Part shown: positions 52,302 to 60,144 of the stretch, in pieces
Position numbering within the stretch: position 1 is the first letter of the stretch
How the letters are laid out: each line of letters starts with the position of its first letter
From: Streptomyces violaceoruber
GTDB taxonomy: Bacteria; Actinomycetota; Actinomycetes; Streptomycetales; Streptomycetaceae
Direction of reading: 5' to 3'
DNA: 64,000 nucleotides
NCBI GenBank assembly: GCA_000720805.1
Contig: JODI01000058.1
Location: 5,499 to 69,498, forward strand
Made by a program: the position numbers and the translations under genes
The notes under the pieces: model-generated
Database searches by the model: none
The model's input: the letters and a program-made list of their open reading frames with translations, nothing else
Told to the model about the DNA's origin: nothing

Positions 52302-52314
52302 TCAGACCGTGTAG
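52243..52314. repeat. 18-bp tandem repeat running into the gntR stop
   Basis: Four units of the pattern GACGCTCAGGCGAGGTAC at 52243, 52261, 52279 and 52297, the outer two diverged. The gntR stop (52302-52304) lies in the last unit. Confidence 0.85.
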
Positions 52315-53081
52315 TGGAAACGCACCCTGCTCCCGATCCACACCGTCCGTGTCGTGTCGAGCAGGCGACCGTCGTCCAGTCGGGCCACCGACCACACCAC
52401 GAACAGCGGCGCGTCGAGCGTCGTGTTCAGCAGGCGGGCCTCGTGGGAGTTGGCCGCGCCGACTTCCAGGTAGTGGTTGGTGTCGGCGGGGACGAGGCCG
52501 AAGTTATCGCGAAGGGTCCGGGAGAGGGAGCCGTCGATGAGGGGCTGATCCGACAGCCCGGGCGCGACGGCCTCGGGGACCCACGAGTCCGTGAGCCCGA
52601 TGGCCCGGTCGTTGACCACGTGAAGCCGCTTGAGGTGGAGGCGCTCGGCGGAGGCTTCCTCGGGGGTGATGAGCTTGACCAGCTCACGGGGCGCGGGCTC
52701 GGCGGGCTCGTCGGTCAGGTGGAGGGACTGCGCGGTCTGCCCCGCGGCGTGGAAGCGGTCCCGCCACGGCGTGGTGAGCGCGAAGTCGTGCTGGACCGGT
52801 TCGGGGATGTCGGCGACGAAGGTTCCGGCCCCCTGCCGTCGCTCGACGTAGCCGTCCGCGGCCAGGGCACCGAGCGCCTGACGGATGGTGATACGGCTGA
52901 CGCCGTAGAGCTCGGAGAGTTCACGCTCGGTCGGGAGTTGGTAGCCCGTCGGCAGTTCCTGGCCGATCCGCTGGCGCAGATCGCGTTGCACCTGCGCCCA
53001 GGCGGGCATGGGCGACCTGCGATCCACCGGGTGCACGGACAGCCGGCCCCGGCCGGTCCTCGCGCCATCGACGACGGACAC
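52302..53081 (-). CDS. GntR-family regulator (HutC/UTRA type) of the frl-like operon
   Basis: 259 residues from GTG 53081, with GAGGGAG seven bases upstream. The winged helix is complete: PAWAQVQRDLRQRIGQELPT, TERELSELYGVSRITIRQAL, VERRQGAGTFVADIP. The UTRA effector domain follows (~95-255): AERLHLKRLHVVNDRAIGL, LRDNFGLVPADTNHYLEVG, FVVWSVARLDDGRLLDTTR. UTRA domains bind phosphorylated sugars or similar effectors. Likely represses itself and the transport operon through the GGT-N12-ACC sites. FrlR of Bacillus is of the same subfamily. Confidence 0.92.
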   Translation of the reverse strand: MSVVDGARTGRGRLSVHPVDRRSPMPAWAQVQRDLRQRIGQELPTGYQLPTERELSELYGVSRITIRQALGALAADGYVERRQGAGTFVADIPEPVQHDFALTTPWRDRFHAAGQTAQSLHLTDEPAEPAPRELVKLITPEEASAERLHLKRLHVVNDRAIGLTDSWVPEAVAPGLSDQPLIDGSLSRTLRDNFGLVPADTNHYLEVGAANSHEARLLNTTLDAPLFVVWSVARLDDGRLLDTTRTVWIGSRVRFHYTV

Positions 53082-53130
53082 GTACGAACTCCCTCACCCT
53101 TCGCGCACCGCGGATCCCCGCCGCACAATT

Positions 53131-53148
53131 GGTCTTAATTTTAGCACC
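53131..53148. promoter_or_regulatory. GntR operator 1, upstream of the regulator gene
   Basis: GGTCTTAATTTTAGCACC has half-sites GGTNNTAA and its mirror around a 2-base centre. It shares ATTGGT, the AG-ACC end and spacing with the site at 58978-58995. It lies 50 bases before the gntR start. Confidence 0.7.
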
Positions 53149-53237
53149 TATGGTGTGCGGCTCGGGAAACGGCACGTCGCGCGAAGGTACCGGCGCGGGC
53201 GTCAGGAGTCGAGTTTCGCGGGCCTCGAAACGCTCTT

Positions 53238-54221
53238 TCACGAGTCGAGCTTGATATGCCGCGCGTCCATGTTGACCGCTCCGCCGCGGAAGGGCGGACG
53301 GCCCCACCGCAGCGCAGCGCCGTGCGCGAACCAGGCACCTGCCACCGCCGTGGCGAGGTCCCGCAGGATGCCGGCGTCCCCCACCCCGGGGTCGGTCAGG
53401 TCGCGGGTGTCGATCTGACGGACGGTCTGGCCGGTGGTGCGCAGGGCGTCGGCCAGACGGTCGAACCGCGGCCGGCCGTGCGCGCCCATGAGCTGGAGGG
53501 TGAGGTGCGGCTCGGGGCCGATGAAGTAGTCCACGTGCCCGCTCTCCTCCAGGGGTACGTCGCGGACCGCCAGCCCGCAGGCCTCGATCAGCTTCAGGAC
53601 CCAGAAGTCGGCGCCGCTGCGCAACTCCGGAAGGGACAGCACCGACACGGCGGCCGGCGCGGTCTCGGGCAGCAGACCCAGTTGCGCGTCGACGGTCGCG
53701 CGGACGCGGTCCAGGCTCTGCGCGAGCGCCCGGTTGAACGGCGCGGTGTCGACTCCGCATACGGCGGCCACCCCTTGGGCGAGCATGACGTGTCCGGCGC
53801 AGGGGACGAGTTCCTCCACCCGAAGGGTGGGCACCAGTTGGACCTCGTCGGCGCTGTCCGCCAGCGGTGAGCCGGCCTGTGAGGTGACGGCGACCGTCCT
53901 CAGTCCGGCGGTACGTGCCATGCGCAGCGCCCTGACGGTGGCACCGGAGGTGCCGGAGTGCGAGATGCCCACCAGGGTGTCGCAGGCGGCGGGCAGGGTC
54001 TCGCTCCAGGTGACATCGCCCGCCGACAGGGCACGGTGGCCGAAGCCGGCGGCGATCAGACCGGAGGCCAGGGAGTCGCCCGAGCCGACGAAGACCGCGC
54101 GTCCCAGCTCCGGTACGCCGACCGCGGCCACCGGGGGCGTGGCGAGCAGCGCGGCGTGCAGCGCGGCGCTGCGCGCCGAGTCGGAGCCGGGGTCAGAGGG
54201 GGGTGCGGGTGCGGCGGACAT
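53238..54221 (-). CDS. SIS-domain sugar isomerase or deglycase
   Basis: 327 residues from ATG 54221; its 5' end overlaps the kinase gene by 29 bases. Two SIS domains: the first has VFVGSGDSLASGLIAAGFG and TLVGISHSGTSGATVRALRM with the Ser residues that hold a sugar phosphate; the second centres on ADFWVLKLIEACGLAVRD and VPLEESGHVDYFIGPEPH, where Glu may be catalytic. Size and layout are those of FrlB and AgaS-type enzymes. With a PfkB kinase before it, the likely reaction is splitting or isomerising a 6-phosphorylated amino sugar or Amadori adduct. Confidence 0.82.
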   Translation of the reverse strand: MSAAPAPPSDPGSDSARSAALHAALLATPPVAAVGVPELGRAVFVGSGDSLASGLIAAGFGHRALSAGDVTWSETLPAACDTLVGISHSGTSGATVRALRMARTAGLRTVAVTSQAGSPLADSADEVQLVPTLRVEELVPCAGHVMLAQGVAAVCGVDTAPFNRALAQSLDRVRATVDAQLGLLPETAPAAVSVLSLPELRSGADFWVLKLIEACGLAVRDVPLEESGHVDYFIGPEPHLTLQLMGAHGRPRFDRLADALRTTGQTVRQIDTRDLTDPGVGDAGILRDLATAVAGAWFAHGAALRWGRPPFRGGAVNMDARHIKLDS

Positions 54222-55122
54222 GGATCTGGTTCTCCTTGCGGGTGGTGATGTCCGGGAAGGGGCGGGAGAGGGGTGCTGCGGCGGCGAGCGCCGCGTGGCC
54301 CCAGTCCGCGAGGGCGATGCGGGCGATGCTGGTGCCGTACAGGGCGGCCTCGACCGGGTCGGCGCCGGCGGCGAGGGCTGCCACGGCGGCGGCCGCACTG
54401 GCGTCTCCGGCGCCGGTCGTCTCGACGACGGTGACCGCGCGGTCGCGTACGGACCAGGTGCCGTCGGCCGTGACGACGTAGCAGCCCTCGGCGTCGAGGC
54501 GGGCGATCACCGACAGCCCCAGCCCGGCCGCCAGTGACCGGGCGGCGCGGCGCGGGTCGCGGTCCAGCAGGTTGAGCTGGACCCGGCTCGGGAGCAGTAC
54601 GGTCGTGGCCGAGACCACCCGGCGCAGATACCGCAGGCCCTGCTCGGCGACCAGGCTCTGGTGAGGGTCCAGGCCGACCCGGGTCTTCGGGCCGGCGGTG
54701 GGCCGGTCCGCCGGGGACGAGGCCACCAGCCCGTCGAGGCCGTCCGGGAAACCGGCCGTCGGCGAGGGGAGCGGGTCCGTCGCCGGCTCGGGGCGGTGGC
54801 CCTCCCGTTCCAGTTCCGTACCCGCCGTCGTGTCCTGGGTGACGATGCGGCGCCCGCGGGCGGAGTTCAGGATCCACAGCCTCGGCACGGTGGGCACCTG
54901 ACGGCAGTGCCGCCGGTCGACGCCGAACTCGTCGAAGATCCGCGCGAACCTGGGGTCGTCCTCGGGCAGTGGGCAGCTCACGCGGACGTCCGTGCCGGTG
55001 ACGAGGCGTGCGCCGAGTGCCGCGAACAGCGCGGGGCCGCCGGGGCACGAGAAGTGCGCCCCGGCCGGTTCGCTGACCAGGTGATCGACCGACAGGCCGG
55101 CGTGGATGCCGACCAGCGTCAC
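54193..55122 (-). CDS. PfkB-family carbohydrate kinase
   Basis: 309 residues from GTG 55122, overlapping the yjbQ-like stop (GTGA). Ribokinase fold with the ATP/catalytic signature TTGAGDASAAAAVAALAAG near 245, catalytic Asp present. The N-terminal substrate region is HFSCPGGPALFAALGARLVTG, in place of the usual GGxxxN. The middle insert (~105-135) is Pro/Glu-rich. Phosphorylates an imported sugar, inferred to be the substrate of the SIS protein encoded next. Relation to FrlD is by context rather than close sequence likeness. Confidence 0.85.
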   Translation of the reverse strand: MTLVGIHAGLSVDHLVSEPAGAHFSCPGGPALFAALGARLVTGTDVRVSCPLPEDDPRFARIFDEFGVDRRHCRQVPTVPRLWILNSARGRRIVTQDTTAGTELEREGHRPEPATDPLPSPTAGFPDGLDGLVASSPADRPTAGPKTRVGLDPHQSLVAEQGLRYLRRVVSATTVLLPSRVQLNLLDRDPRRAARSLAAGLGLSVIARLDAEGCYVVTADGTWSVRDRAVTVVETTGAGDASAAAAVAALAAGADPVEAALYGTSIARIALADWGHAALAAAAPLSRPFPDITTRKENQIHVRRTRTPL

Positions 55123-55571
55123 TGGGAGAACCGGGAGAAGGCGTACTGGATCGTACGGTCGCGCGGCCCGTCCATCTCCAGGAGGTAGACGCCCTGGCTG
55201 TGGCCGATCCCCAGTTCCCCCTCGACGACCGGCAGGGTCAGCGACTGGGCGCCGAACACGCACCGCACGTGCGCGGCCGCGTCCTGCGGTCCGTCGTGCA
55301 GGTGGACGAAGGGGCGGTGCACGGGTATCTGGCCCTCGATGAACAGGCGGATGTCGTGCAGCGTGGTGCCGTCGACGCCGGAGTTGAGGATCAGCGTGCA
55401 GGTGGTGTGCGGGAGGTAGACCGTGAGCGTCCCGTCACCCAGCTGCGGCGGGACGGCGTCCCTGAGCCGCGGGGTGAGATCGGTGAAGCCGACGGGGGCG
55501 GCGAAACCGTCGGCGGGCTTGGTGTTCACGCTGAAGCGCAGCCACTTGCCGATCGTGGGGGGAGTACTCAT
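55119..55571 (-). CDS. YjbQ / UPF0047 family protein
   Basis: 150 residues from ATG 55571 (AAGGG seven bases upstream). Signatures of the family: LTVYLPHTTCTLILNSGVD near 50 and GHSQGVYLLEMDGPRDRTI near 125, with conserved His residues that form a likely metal site. E. coli YjbQ shows weak thiamine-phosphate-synthase activity, but the true role is unknown. Here it is locked between the permeases and the kinase in one operon, which suggests work on the imported compound. Such placement is not part of the classical frl operons. Confidence 0.85.
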   Translation of the reverse strand: MSTPPTIGKWLRFSVNTKPADGFAAPVGFTDLTPRLRDAVPPQLGDGTLTVYLPHTTCTLILNSGVDGTTLHDIRLFIEGQIPVHRPFVHLHDGPQDAAAHVRCVFGAQSLTLPVVEGELGIGHSQGVYLLEMDGPRDRTIQYAFSRFSQ

Positions 55572-55618
55572 GGAAGTGCCCTTCGTATCCGGATTGTGGG
55601 GGTGCTCGGCCGTACGCG

Positions 55619-56458
55619 TCAGCCCTTGACCGCGCCGCCGGCCATGCCGTCCACGACGTAGCGCTGGAGGGCGATGAAGACGCCGAGGACCGGGAGGATG
55701 AGGATGAGGGCGCCCGCCATCATGGCGCCCAGTTGCGTGGAGAAGGTGCCGTTCATCGACAGGAAGCCCAGGGTGACGGTCTGGTCGGACGGGTCGTGCA
55801 GGAAGGTCGAGGAGATGAGGAAGTCGTTCCAGGCGCTGAGGCCGACGATGACTCCCACGGTGATCAGCCCGGGCCGTACGACCGGCAGCAGCACCCGGTG
55901 GATCAGCTGGAGGACGTTGGCGCCGTCGATCCGTGCCGCCTCTTCGAGTTCCCTGGGGACGTTGAGGAAGAAGGTGCGCATCAGGAAGGTCGCGAACGGC
56001 ATGTTGATCGCGGCCAGGATCACGCCGACCACGAAGACGTTGTCGAGCAGTCCCAGGGCTGCGACCCCCGCGTAGAGGGGGAAGACGAACAGCTGGATCG
56101 GCACGGTCATGGCCATGGTCAGGTAGACCATCACGGCGGGCCACACGCGGATCTTCTGTCCGGCCAGGACGTACCCGGCCAGGGAGGAGCAGAGCAGTAC
56201 GACGGCGACCGTGGTCCCGGTGAGCAGGACGCTGTTGAGGAATCCGCTGCCGAAGGCGCCGTACTCCCAGGCCGTGCTGAAGTTCGACAGGCTGAGCGAC
56301 TTCGGGAGTGCGAAGGGGCTGCCGGTGACGCCGGCGTTGGACTTGAAACTGTTGAGGAGGACCAGCAGGAGCGGGGCGAGGGCGGTGGCGGCGAACACCA
56401 GCAGCACGACGTGCGCCGCGAGCCCGTTGAGACGGTTCCTCGTACTGTGCTTGTTCAT
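55619..56458 (-). CDS. Carbohydrate ABC transporter permease, MalG type (frl-like operon)
   Basis: 279 residues from ATG 56458, overlapping the upstream permease stop (ATGA). Six membrane helices; EAA loop ELEEAARIDGANVLQLIHRV. The ending FIALQRYVVDGMAGGAVKG is canonical. Third gene of the operon, 47 bases before yjbQ. Confidence 0.9.
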   Translation of the reverse strand: MNKHSTRNRLNGLAAHVVLLVFAATALAPLLLVLLNSFKSNAGVTGSPFALPKSLSLSNFSTAWEYGAFGSGFLNSVLLTGTTVAVVLLCSSLAGYVLAGQKIRVWPAVMVYLTMAMTVPIQLFVFPLYAGVAALGLLDNVFVVGVILAAINMPFATFLMRTFFLNVPRELEEAARIDGANVLQLIHRVLLPVVRPGLITVGVIVGLSAWNDFLISSTFLHDPSDQTVTLGFLSMNGTFSTQLGAMMAGALILILPVLGVFIALQRYVVDGMAGGAVKG

Positions 56459-57384
56459 GAGGCCAGTTGCCTCCGGCTCATCCACGTGTAGACGCACGAG
56501 GCGATCAGCCCGAAGAAGCTCATGATGATCCCGACGGCGGCCGCCTTGCCGAACTGGAACGCCGAGAACGCGAAGGCGTAGGCATAGGTGCCCATCACCT
56601 CGCTGCCGTGGGCGGGGCCGCCCTGCGTGAGCAGATAGACGTAGTCGAAGGCGAGGAAGGAGAAGATGACCGTCATCACGCCCATGAGCAGCAGCGTGGG
56701 GCGGATGCTCGGCAGGTGGACGTGCCGGAAGACCTGCCAGGTGCCGGCGCCGTCGACGACGGCCGCCTCCACCTGCTCCAGCGGGGTCTGTCTCATGGCG
56801 CCGAGGTAGACCACGGTGAGAAAGCCCCAGTAGTGCCACATGTCGACGGCGGCGGCCGCGTAGAGCGCGCCGTGCACGTCGGCCAGCGGTGAACTGATGT
56901 GCAGGGCGCCGGTGACCCCGCCGTTGGGGTTGTAGATGATGCTCAGCCACACCATCGCGTTGACCACGGGCGCCAGGACGTACGGCATCAGGAAGAGGAC
57001 CTGGTAGAAGGTGCGTGTCCGGCGCCGGTGGAGCAGGAGCGCAGCCGTGAGCAGGCCGACGGCGGCGGGGACGGTGAGGAAGAGGGCCAGCCATTTGACG
57101 TTGTTGCCGAGGGCGGTGGCGAAGACGGGGTCGGCCAGGATGTCGCGGAAGTTCCGCAGGCCGACGTAGTCGGCGTGGAAGCCGACGCCGGTCCAGTCGG
57201 TGAAGGCCGCCATCGCGGTCAGGACGCCGGGTACGACGACGACCAGCACCGACAGGAGCAGGGCCGGGGCGACGAGCAGATGGTTGACCAGGGAGCGGCG
57301 CCGCTGGTGGGCGCGCCGGGCCCGGTGGTCCGCCGCGGGGGTCGGATCGGTCCGGACGGGTGCGAGAGTTGCGGTGGCGGTCAT
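56455..57384 (-). CDS. Carbohydrate ABC transporter permease, MalF type (frl-like operon)
   Basis: 309 residues from ATG 57384; AGGAAGG lies six bases upstream. First helix at ~35-57 (HLLVAPALLLSVLVVVVPG), then FTDWTGVGFHADYVGLRNF. The EAA loop is LEQVEAAVVDGAGTWQVFRH. It follows the binding-protein gene after 160 bases that contain a strong hairpin, which may set the excess of binding protein over permease. Confidence 0.9.
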   Translation of the reverse strand: MTATATLAPVRTDPTPAADHRARRAHQRRRSLVNHLLVAPALLLSVLVVVVPGVLTAMAAFTDWTGVGFHADYVGLRNFRDILADPVFATALGNNVKWLALFLTVPAAVGLLTAALLLHRRRTRTFYQVLFLMPYVLAPVVNAMVWLSIIYNPNGGVTGALHISSPLADVHGALYAAAAVDMWHYWGFLTVVYLGAMRQTPLEQVEAAVVDGAGTWQVFRHVHLPSIRPTLLLMGVMTVIFSFLAFDYVYLLTQGGPAHGSEVMGTYAYAFAFSAFQFGKAAAVGIIMSFFGLIASCVYTWMSRRQLAS

Positions 57385-57401
57385 GCTCGCCTTCCTCCGA
57401 G

Positions 57402-57438
57402 CGTCGGATGCCGTGCTGGGCGCCCGCGGCATCCGACG
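57402..57438 (-). promoter_or_regulatory. Intercistronic stem-loop between binding protein and permease genes
   Basis: CGTCGGATGCCG (57402-57413) pairs perfectly with CGGCATCCGACG (57427-57438) around 13 bases, ending 17 bases before the permease ATG. It could stop 3' decay of the binding-protein message or partly terminate transcription. Confidence 0.7.
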
Positions 57439-57543
57439 GGTGTGGGGCGGGGGCCCGGGCCGGTGTGGCTGGGCGAATGGTCGGGGCTGACGGGTCCGGG
57501 GCGGGTGAACCGGGTCCTTCGGCCGGGCCGTTGGCGTCGGCCG

Positions 57544-58902
57544 TCAGCCGGCGGGTTCCGGTACCGGGGGCACCAGATCCTTGGCCTTCTCGGCGGCGAA
57601 CGTCGTCTGGATCCTGTCCAGGAAATCGGTCGTGCTCTCGGTGCCGAGCCAGACCCCGTCGATGTCGGTGAAGGCCGTGGCGGTGGCCGGCGGGAAGAAG
57701 GTGCCCGCGAAGAAGCCGTAGTTGCCCTTGCCGACCGTGGCGACCGTGTCCTTGACCGACTGGACGTACGCCTTGGACAGACCGGTGTAGGAGGCGGGGT
57801 CGAGGTCGAAGTTCTTCAGCGGAACGCCCCAGTATCCGGGCCAGGTCTTGTTCATCCGCTGGGCGAACGTGTCGCTCATCATGTAGTCGATCACCTCGGC
57901 AGCCCCGTCCTTGTGCGCGGAGTGGGCGTTGACCGACAGCGAGGCGGTGGTGCCGAGGGTCCCGCTGGGCGAGGGCAGGCCCGGCGTGATGTTGGGGAAC
58001 GGGGCGAATCCGAGGTCGGAGGTGTTCCCGGCGGCGTCGTTGAAGGAGTCACTGGCGAACTGGAAGGCCAGGGTGGGGCCGAAGAAGAACGGTGACTTGC
58101 CCTGGGCCAGCAGCTGCATGGACTCCTGGAAGTTCAGGTTCGCGTAGTCCTTCCCGCCGAGATAGCCCTTCTTGTAGAAGGCGGCGGAGTCGTCGACGGC
58201 CTTGACGATCTTCGGGTCGGTCCACTTGGTCGTGCCCTGCAGCGCGTCGTAGACGGTCTTGCCGCCCGCCACGTGGGTCAGGAACATCGAGATGTAGTTC
58301 TGGTTGACCGGCTTCCAGCCCTTGTTGCCGGTGACCGAGGGGTACATGCCCGCCTTGGCGGCCTTGTCCATGGCGGCCGTCAGTTCGGCGTAGGTGGTCG
58401 GCACGCCGACGCCCAGCTCGGCGAGGACCTTCTTGTTGTAGAAGACCCCGAGGTTGTTGATCGAGTTGGGCAGCGAGTAGAGCTTGCCGTGCACGGTCCC
58501 CGACTCGTACATCGGTGCCAGGATCCGGTCCTTCCACCCGTACTTCTTCGCGTACGGAGTCATGTCGGCCAGCTTGTTCTGGACGGCGTAGGCCGCCGAG
58601 AACGCGGGTCCTGATCCGTAGACGATGTCGGGGCCCTCGTTGGCGGACAGCGCCACCTGGACGTTCTTGTCCACGGCGTTGTTGAAGGTGACTTTGAGGT
58701 CGTACTTGCTCTGGGACTTGTCGAACCCGTCGACAAGCACCTCTTTCATGGTCTTCTGCTGCTGCGGCGACGCGCCCCAGAACCACAGCTGGAGGGTCTG
58801 CCGACCACCGGAGGCCGAGGAACTGCCACCGGAACACGCGGACAGCACGACCGCCATCGCCGCCAGGCCCGCACCGAGCACTCGGATCCCTGCTCTGCTC
58901 AT
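57544..58902 (-). CDS. Sugar-binding lipoprotein of the frl-like operon
   Basis: 452 residues from ATG 58902. Lipobox LSAC with Cys23, Ser/Gly linker, then a family 1 solute-binding domain: TLQLWFWGASPQQQKTMKEV, GPDIVYGSGPAFSAAYAVQN, LPNSINNLGVFYNKKVLAEL, and TVGKGNYGFFAGTFFPPATA near 410. First gene of the operon, with a GntR operator 76 bases upstream. Ligand unknown; an Amadori or amino-sugar compound is suggested by the kinase and SIS genes. Needs an external ATPase such as MsiK. Confidence 0.9.
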   Translation of the reverse strand: MSRAGIRVLGAGLAAMAVVLSACSGGSSSASGGRQTLQLWFWGASPQQQKTMKEVLVDGFDKSQSKYDLKVTFNNAVDKNVQVALSANEGPDIVYGSGPAFSAAYAVQNKLADMTPYAKKYGWKDRILAPMYESGTVHGKLYSLPNSINNLGVFYNKKVLAELGVGVPTTYAELTAAMDKAAKAGMYPSVTGNKGWKPVNQNYISMFLTHVAGGKTVYDALQGTTKWTDPKIVKAVDDSAAFYKKGYLGGKDYANLNFQESMQLLAQGKSPFFFGPTLAFQFASDSFNDAAGNTSDLGFAPFPNITPGLPSPSGTLGTTASLSVNAHSAHKDGAAEVIDYMMSDTFAQRMNKTWPGYWGVPLKNFDLDPASYTGLSKAYVQSVKDTVATVGKGNYGFFAGTFFPPATATAFTDIDGVWLGTESTTDFLDRIQTTFAAEKAKDLVPPVPEPAG

Positions 58903-58977
58903 GTACCAAGCTCCTCTTGCTACCGCACACCCGGCCCTCCAAGGGCCGTCAGGAGCACCGCAAACCTCGTCGTTATT

Positions 58978-58995
58978 GGTACTGATCTCAGGACC
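58978..58995. promoter_or_regulatory. GntR operator 2, upstream of the transport operon
   Basis: GGTACTGATCTCAGGACC has mirror half-sites GGTNCTGA around TC. It aligns with operator 1 at 17 of 27 positions when flanks are included. A second inverted repeat, ACCACT-GATG-AGTGGT, follows at 59001-59016. Confidence 0.72.
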
Positions 58996-59118
58996 ATAGG
59001 ACCACTGATGAGTGGTGTCAACGCTTTTCGGCCATGGCCGGTCCGGGCCGTCCACCCCTCCGGGGAGACCCCCGCCACGCGGTGATCGCGGCCGCGCCAC
59101 GCGGTGATCGCGGCCCGG

Positions 59119-60039
59119 TCACGGGGTGATCGCGCCCACCGTCACCCGGCGGGCGGCGCGCCGGGTCTCGTCGCGCTCCCGGGGACCTACGCCGGGAGCC
59201 CCGTACTGGGCGATGACCCGGGAGGCGGCGGCAGCGGCAGCCCGCGCCGAGGCAGGGGCGTCGCCCGTCGAGAGGTAGGCGGCCAGGAAGGCGCCCGAGT
59301 AGGCGTTGCCGCCGCCGGTCGGGTCGGCCACCGGTCCCGGCGCCACCCCCACCTGCCAGATCCGGGCCCCGTCCCGGACGAGTGATCCAGCGGCGCCGCA
59401 GCGCAGGACCACCACCAGGTCGTCTCCGGGCAGCGCGGCCAGCGCGTCACGGGGGTCCGGCTCGCCGGTCAGGGCCGCCGCCTCCGCGGAGTTGAGGGAC
59501 AGTACGTCGACGAGTCCGGCCAGCTCCGTCACCCGGCCGCGTTCCGCCGGAGTGCAGGCGTCGGCGGCGATCTCCCACAGGACCGGGCCACGCCACCGCG
59601 GGCGCAGCGCGGCGACCTCGCCCCAGTACCGCTCGTCGGTGCCGTGGAAGAGATACACCCCCGCCAGCCGGTCCGGGCCGACCGGTGACCGGCCGGGGAA
59701 GGGAGTGTGCGCCGCGAAGTGGGCGTCTCCGAACACGGACTCCTCGACTCGCTCCCCGTCGGAGAGGTAGCGCACACGGGTGACCGGGCTGTGCTCACCG
59801 ATCTCGAACAGCCCGGCGGGGTCGACTTCGCGCCGGCGGAACCACCGGCTCAGCCGCCCCCGGTCCGCCGCGCCGACACCCGACACGATGACCGTGCCCC
59901 ACGGCGCGGACACCAGACTCGCCCCCGTCGCGGCGTACGCCCCGGCCCCGCCGACCTCTCGGGCCGCGGGTCTGCCGTCCGCCGTGTACACCTCGTCGGT
60001 CACCACGTGGGAGAAGACCGCGACGAGCCGCTGGGACAC
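59119..60039 (-). CDS. PfkB-fold protein of Mak32 type, without the usual catalytic Asp
   Basis: 306 residues from GTG 60039, which has GGAGG seven bases upstream; the frame is open to 60093. Ribokinase fold is recognisable (REVGGAGAYAATGASLVS near 30, VDVLSLNSAEAAALTGE near 180). The signature that should read GAGD is DPTGGGNAYSGAFLAAY, so the base that activates the sugar hydroxyl is Asn. This GGGN form is what I recall from the Mak32 group of PfkB homologues. It may be a non-kinase or use a different residue. Divergent from the nucleoside hydrolase with a short shared promoter. Confidence 0.75.
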   Translation of the reverse strand: MSQRLVAVFSHVVTDEVYTADGRPAAREVGGAGAYAATGASLVSAPWGTVIVSGVGAADRGRLSRWFRRREVDPAGLFEIGEHSPVTRVRYLSDGERVEESVFGDAHFAAHTPFPGRSPVGPDRLAGVYLFHGTDERYWGEVAALRPRWRGPVLWEIAADACTPAERGRVTELAGLVDVLSLNSAEAAALTGEPDPRDALAALPGDDLVVVLRCGAAGSLVRDGARIWQVGVAPGPVADPTGGGNAYSGAFLAAYLSTGDAPASARAAAAAASRVIAQYGAPGVGPRERDETRRAARRVTVGAITP

Positions 60040-60103
60040 CTTCGGTCCTCCACGTTCGAACGGGGGCGCCGAGATCGCGGCCGACAGCACCATTGAATCT
60101 TCT

Positions 60104-60119
60104 GGTTGTTATACCTACC
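60104..60119. promoter_or_regulatory. Imperfect palindrome between the Mak32-like and nucleoside hydrolase genes
   Basis: GGTTGTTATACCTACC has half-sites GGTTGTTA and GGTAGGTA, six of eight positions mirrored. With only ~100 bases between the two divergent starts it could control both. Spacing differs from the GntR operators at 53131 and 58978. Confidence 0.45.
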
Positions 60120-60144
60120 ATACCTTTCTTCGGGAAAGGCGCAT

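Noticed and set aside
60104..60119. Third copy of the GntR operator
   Set aside because: Half-sites are only partly alike and there is no 2-base centre; treated as a separate candidate site.
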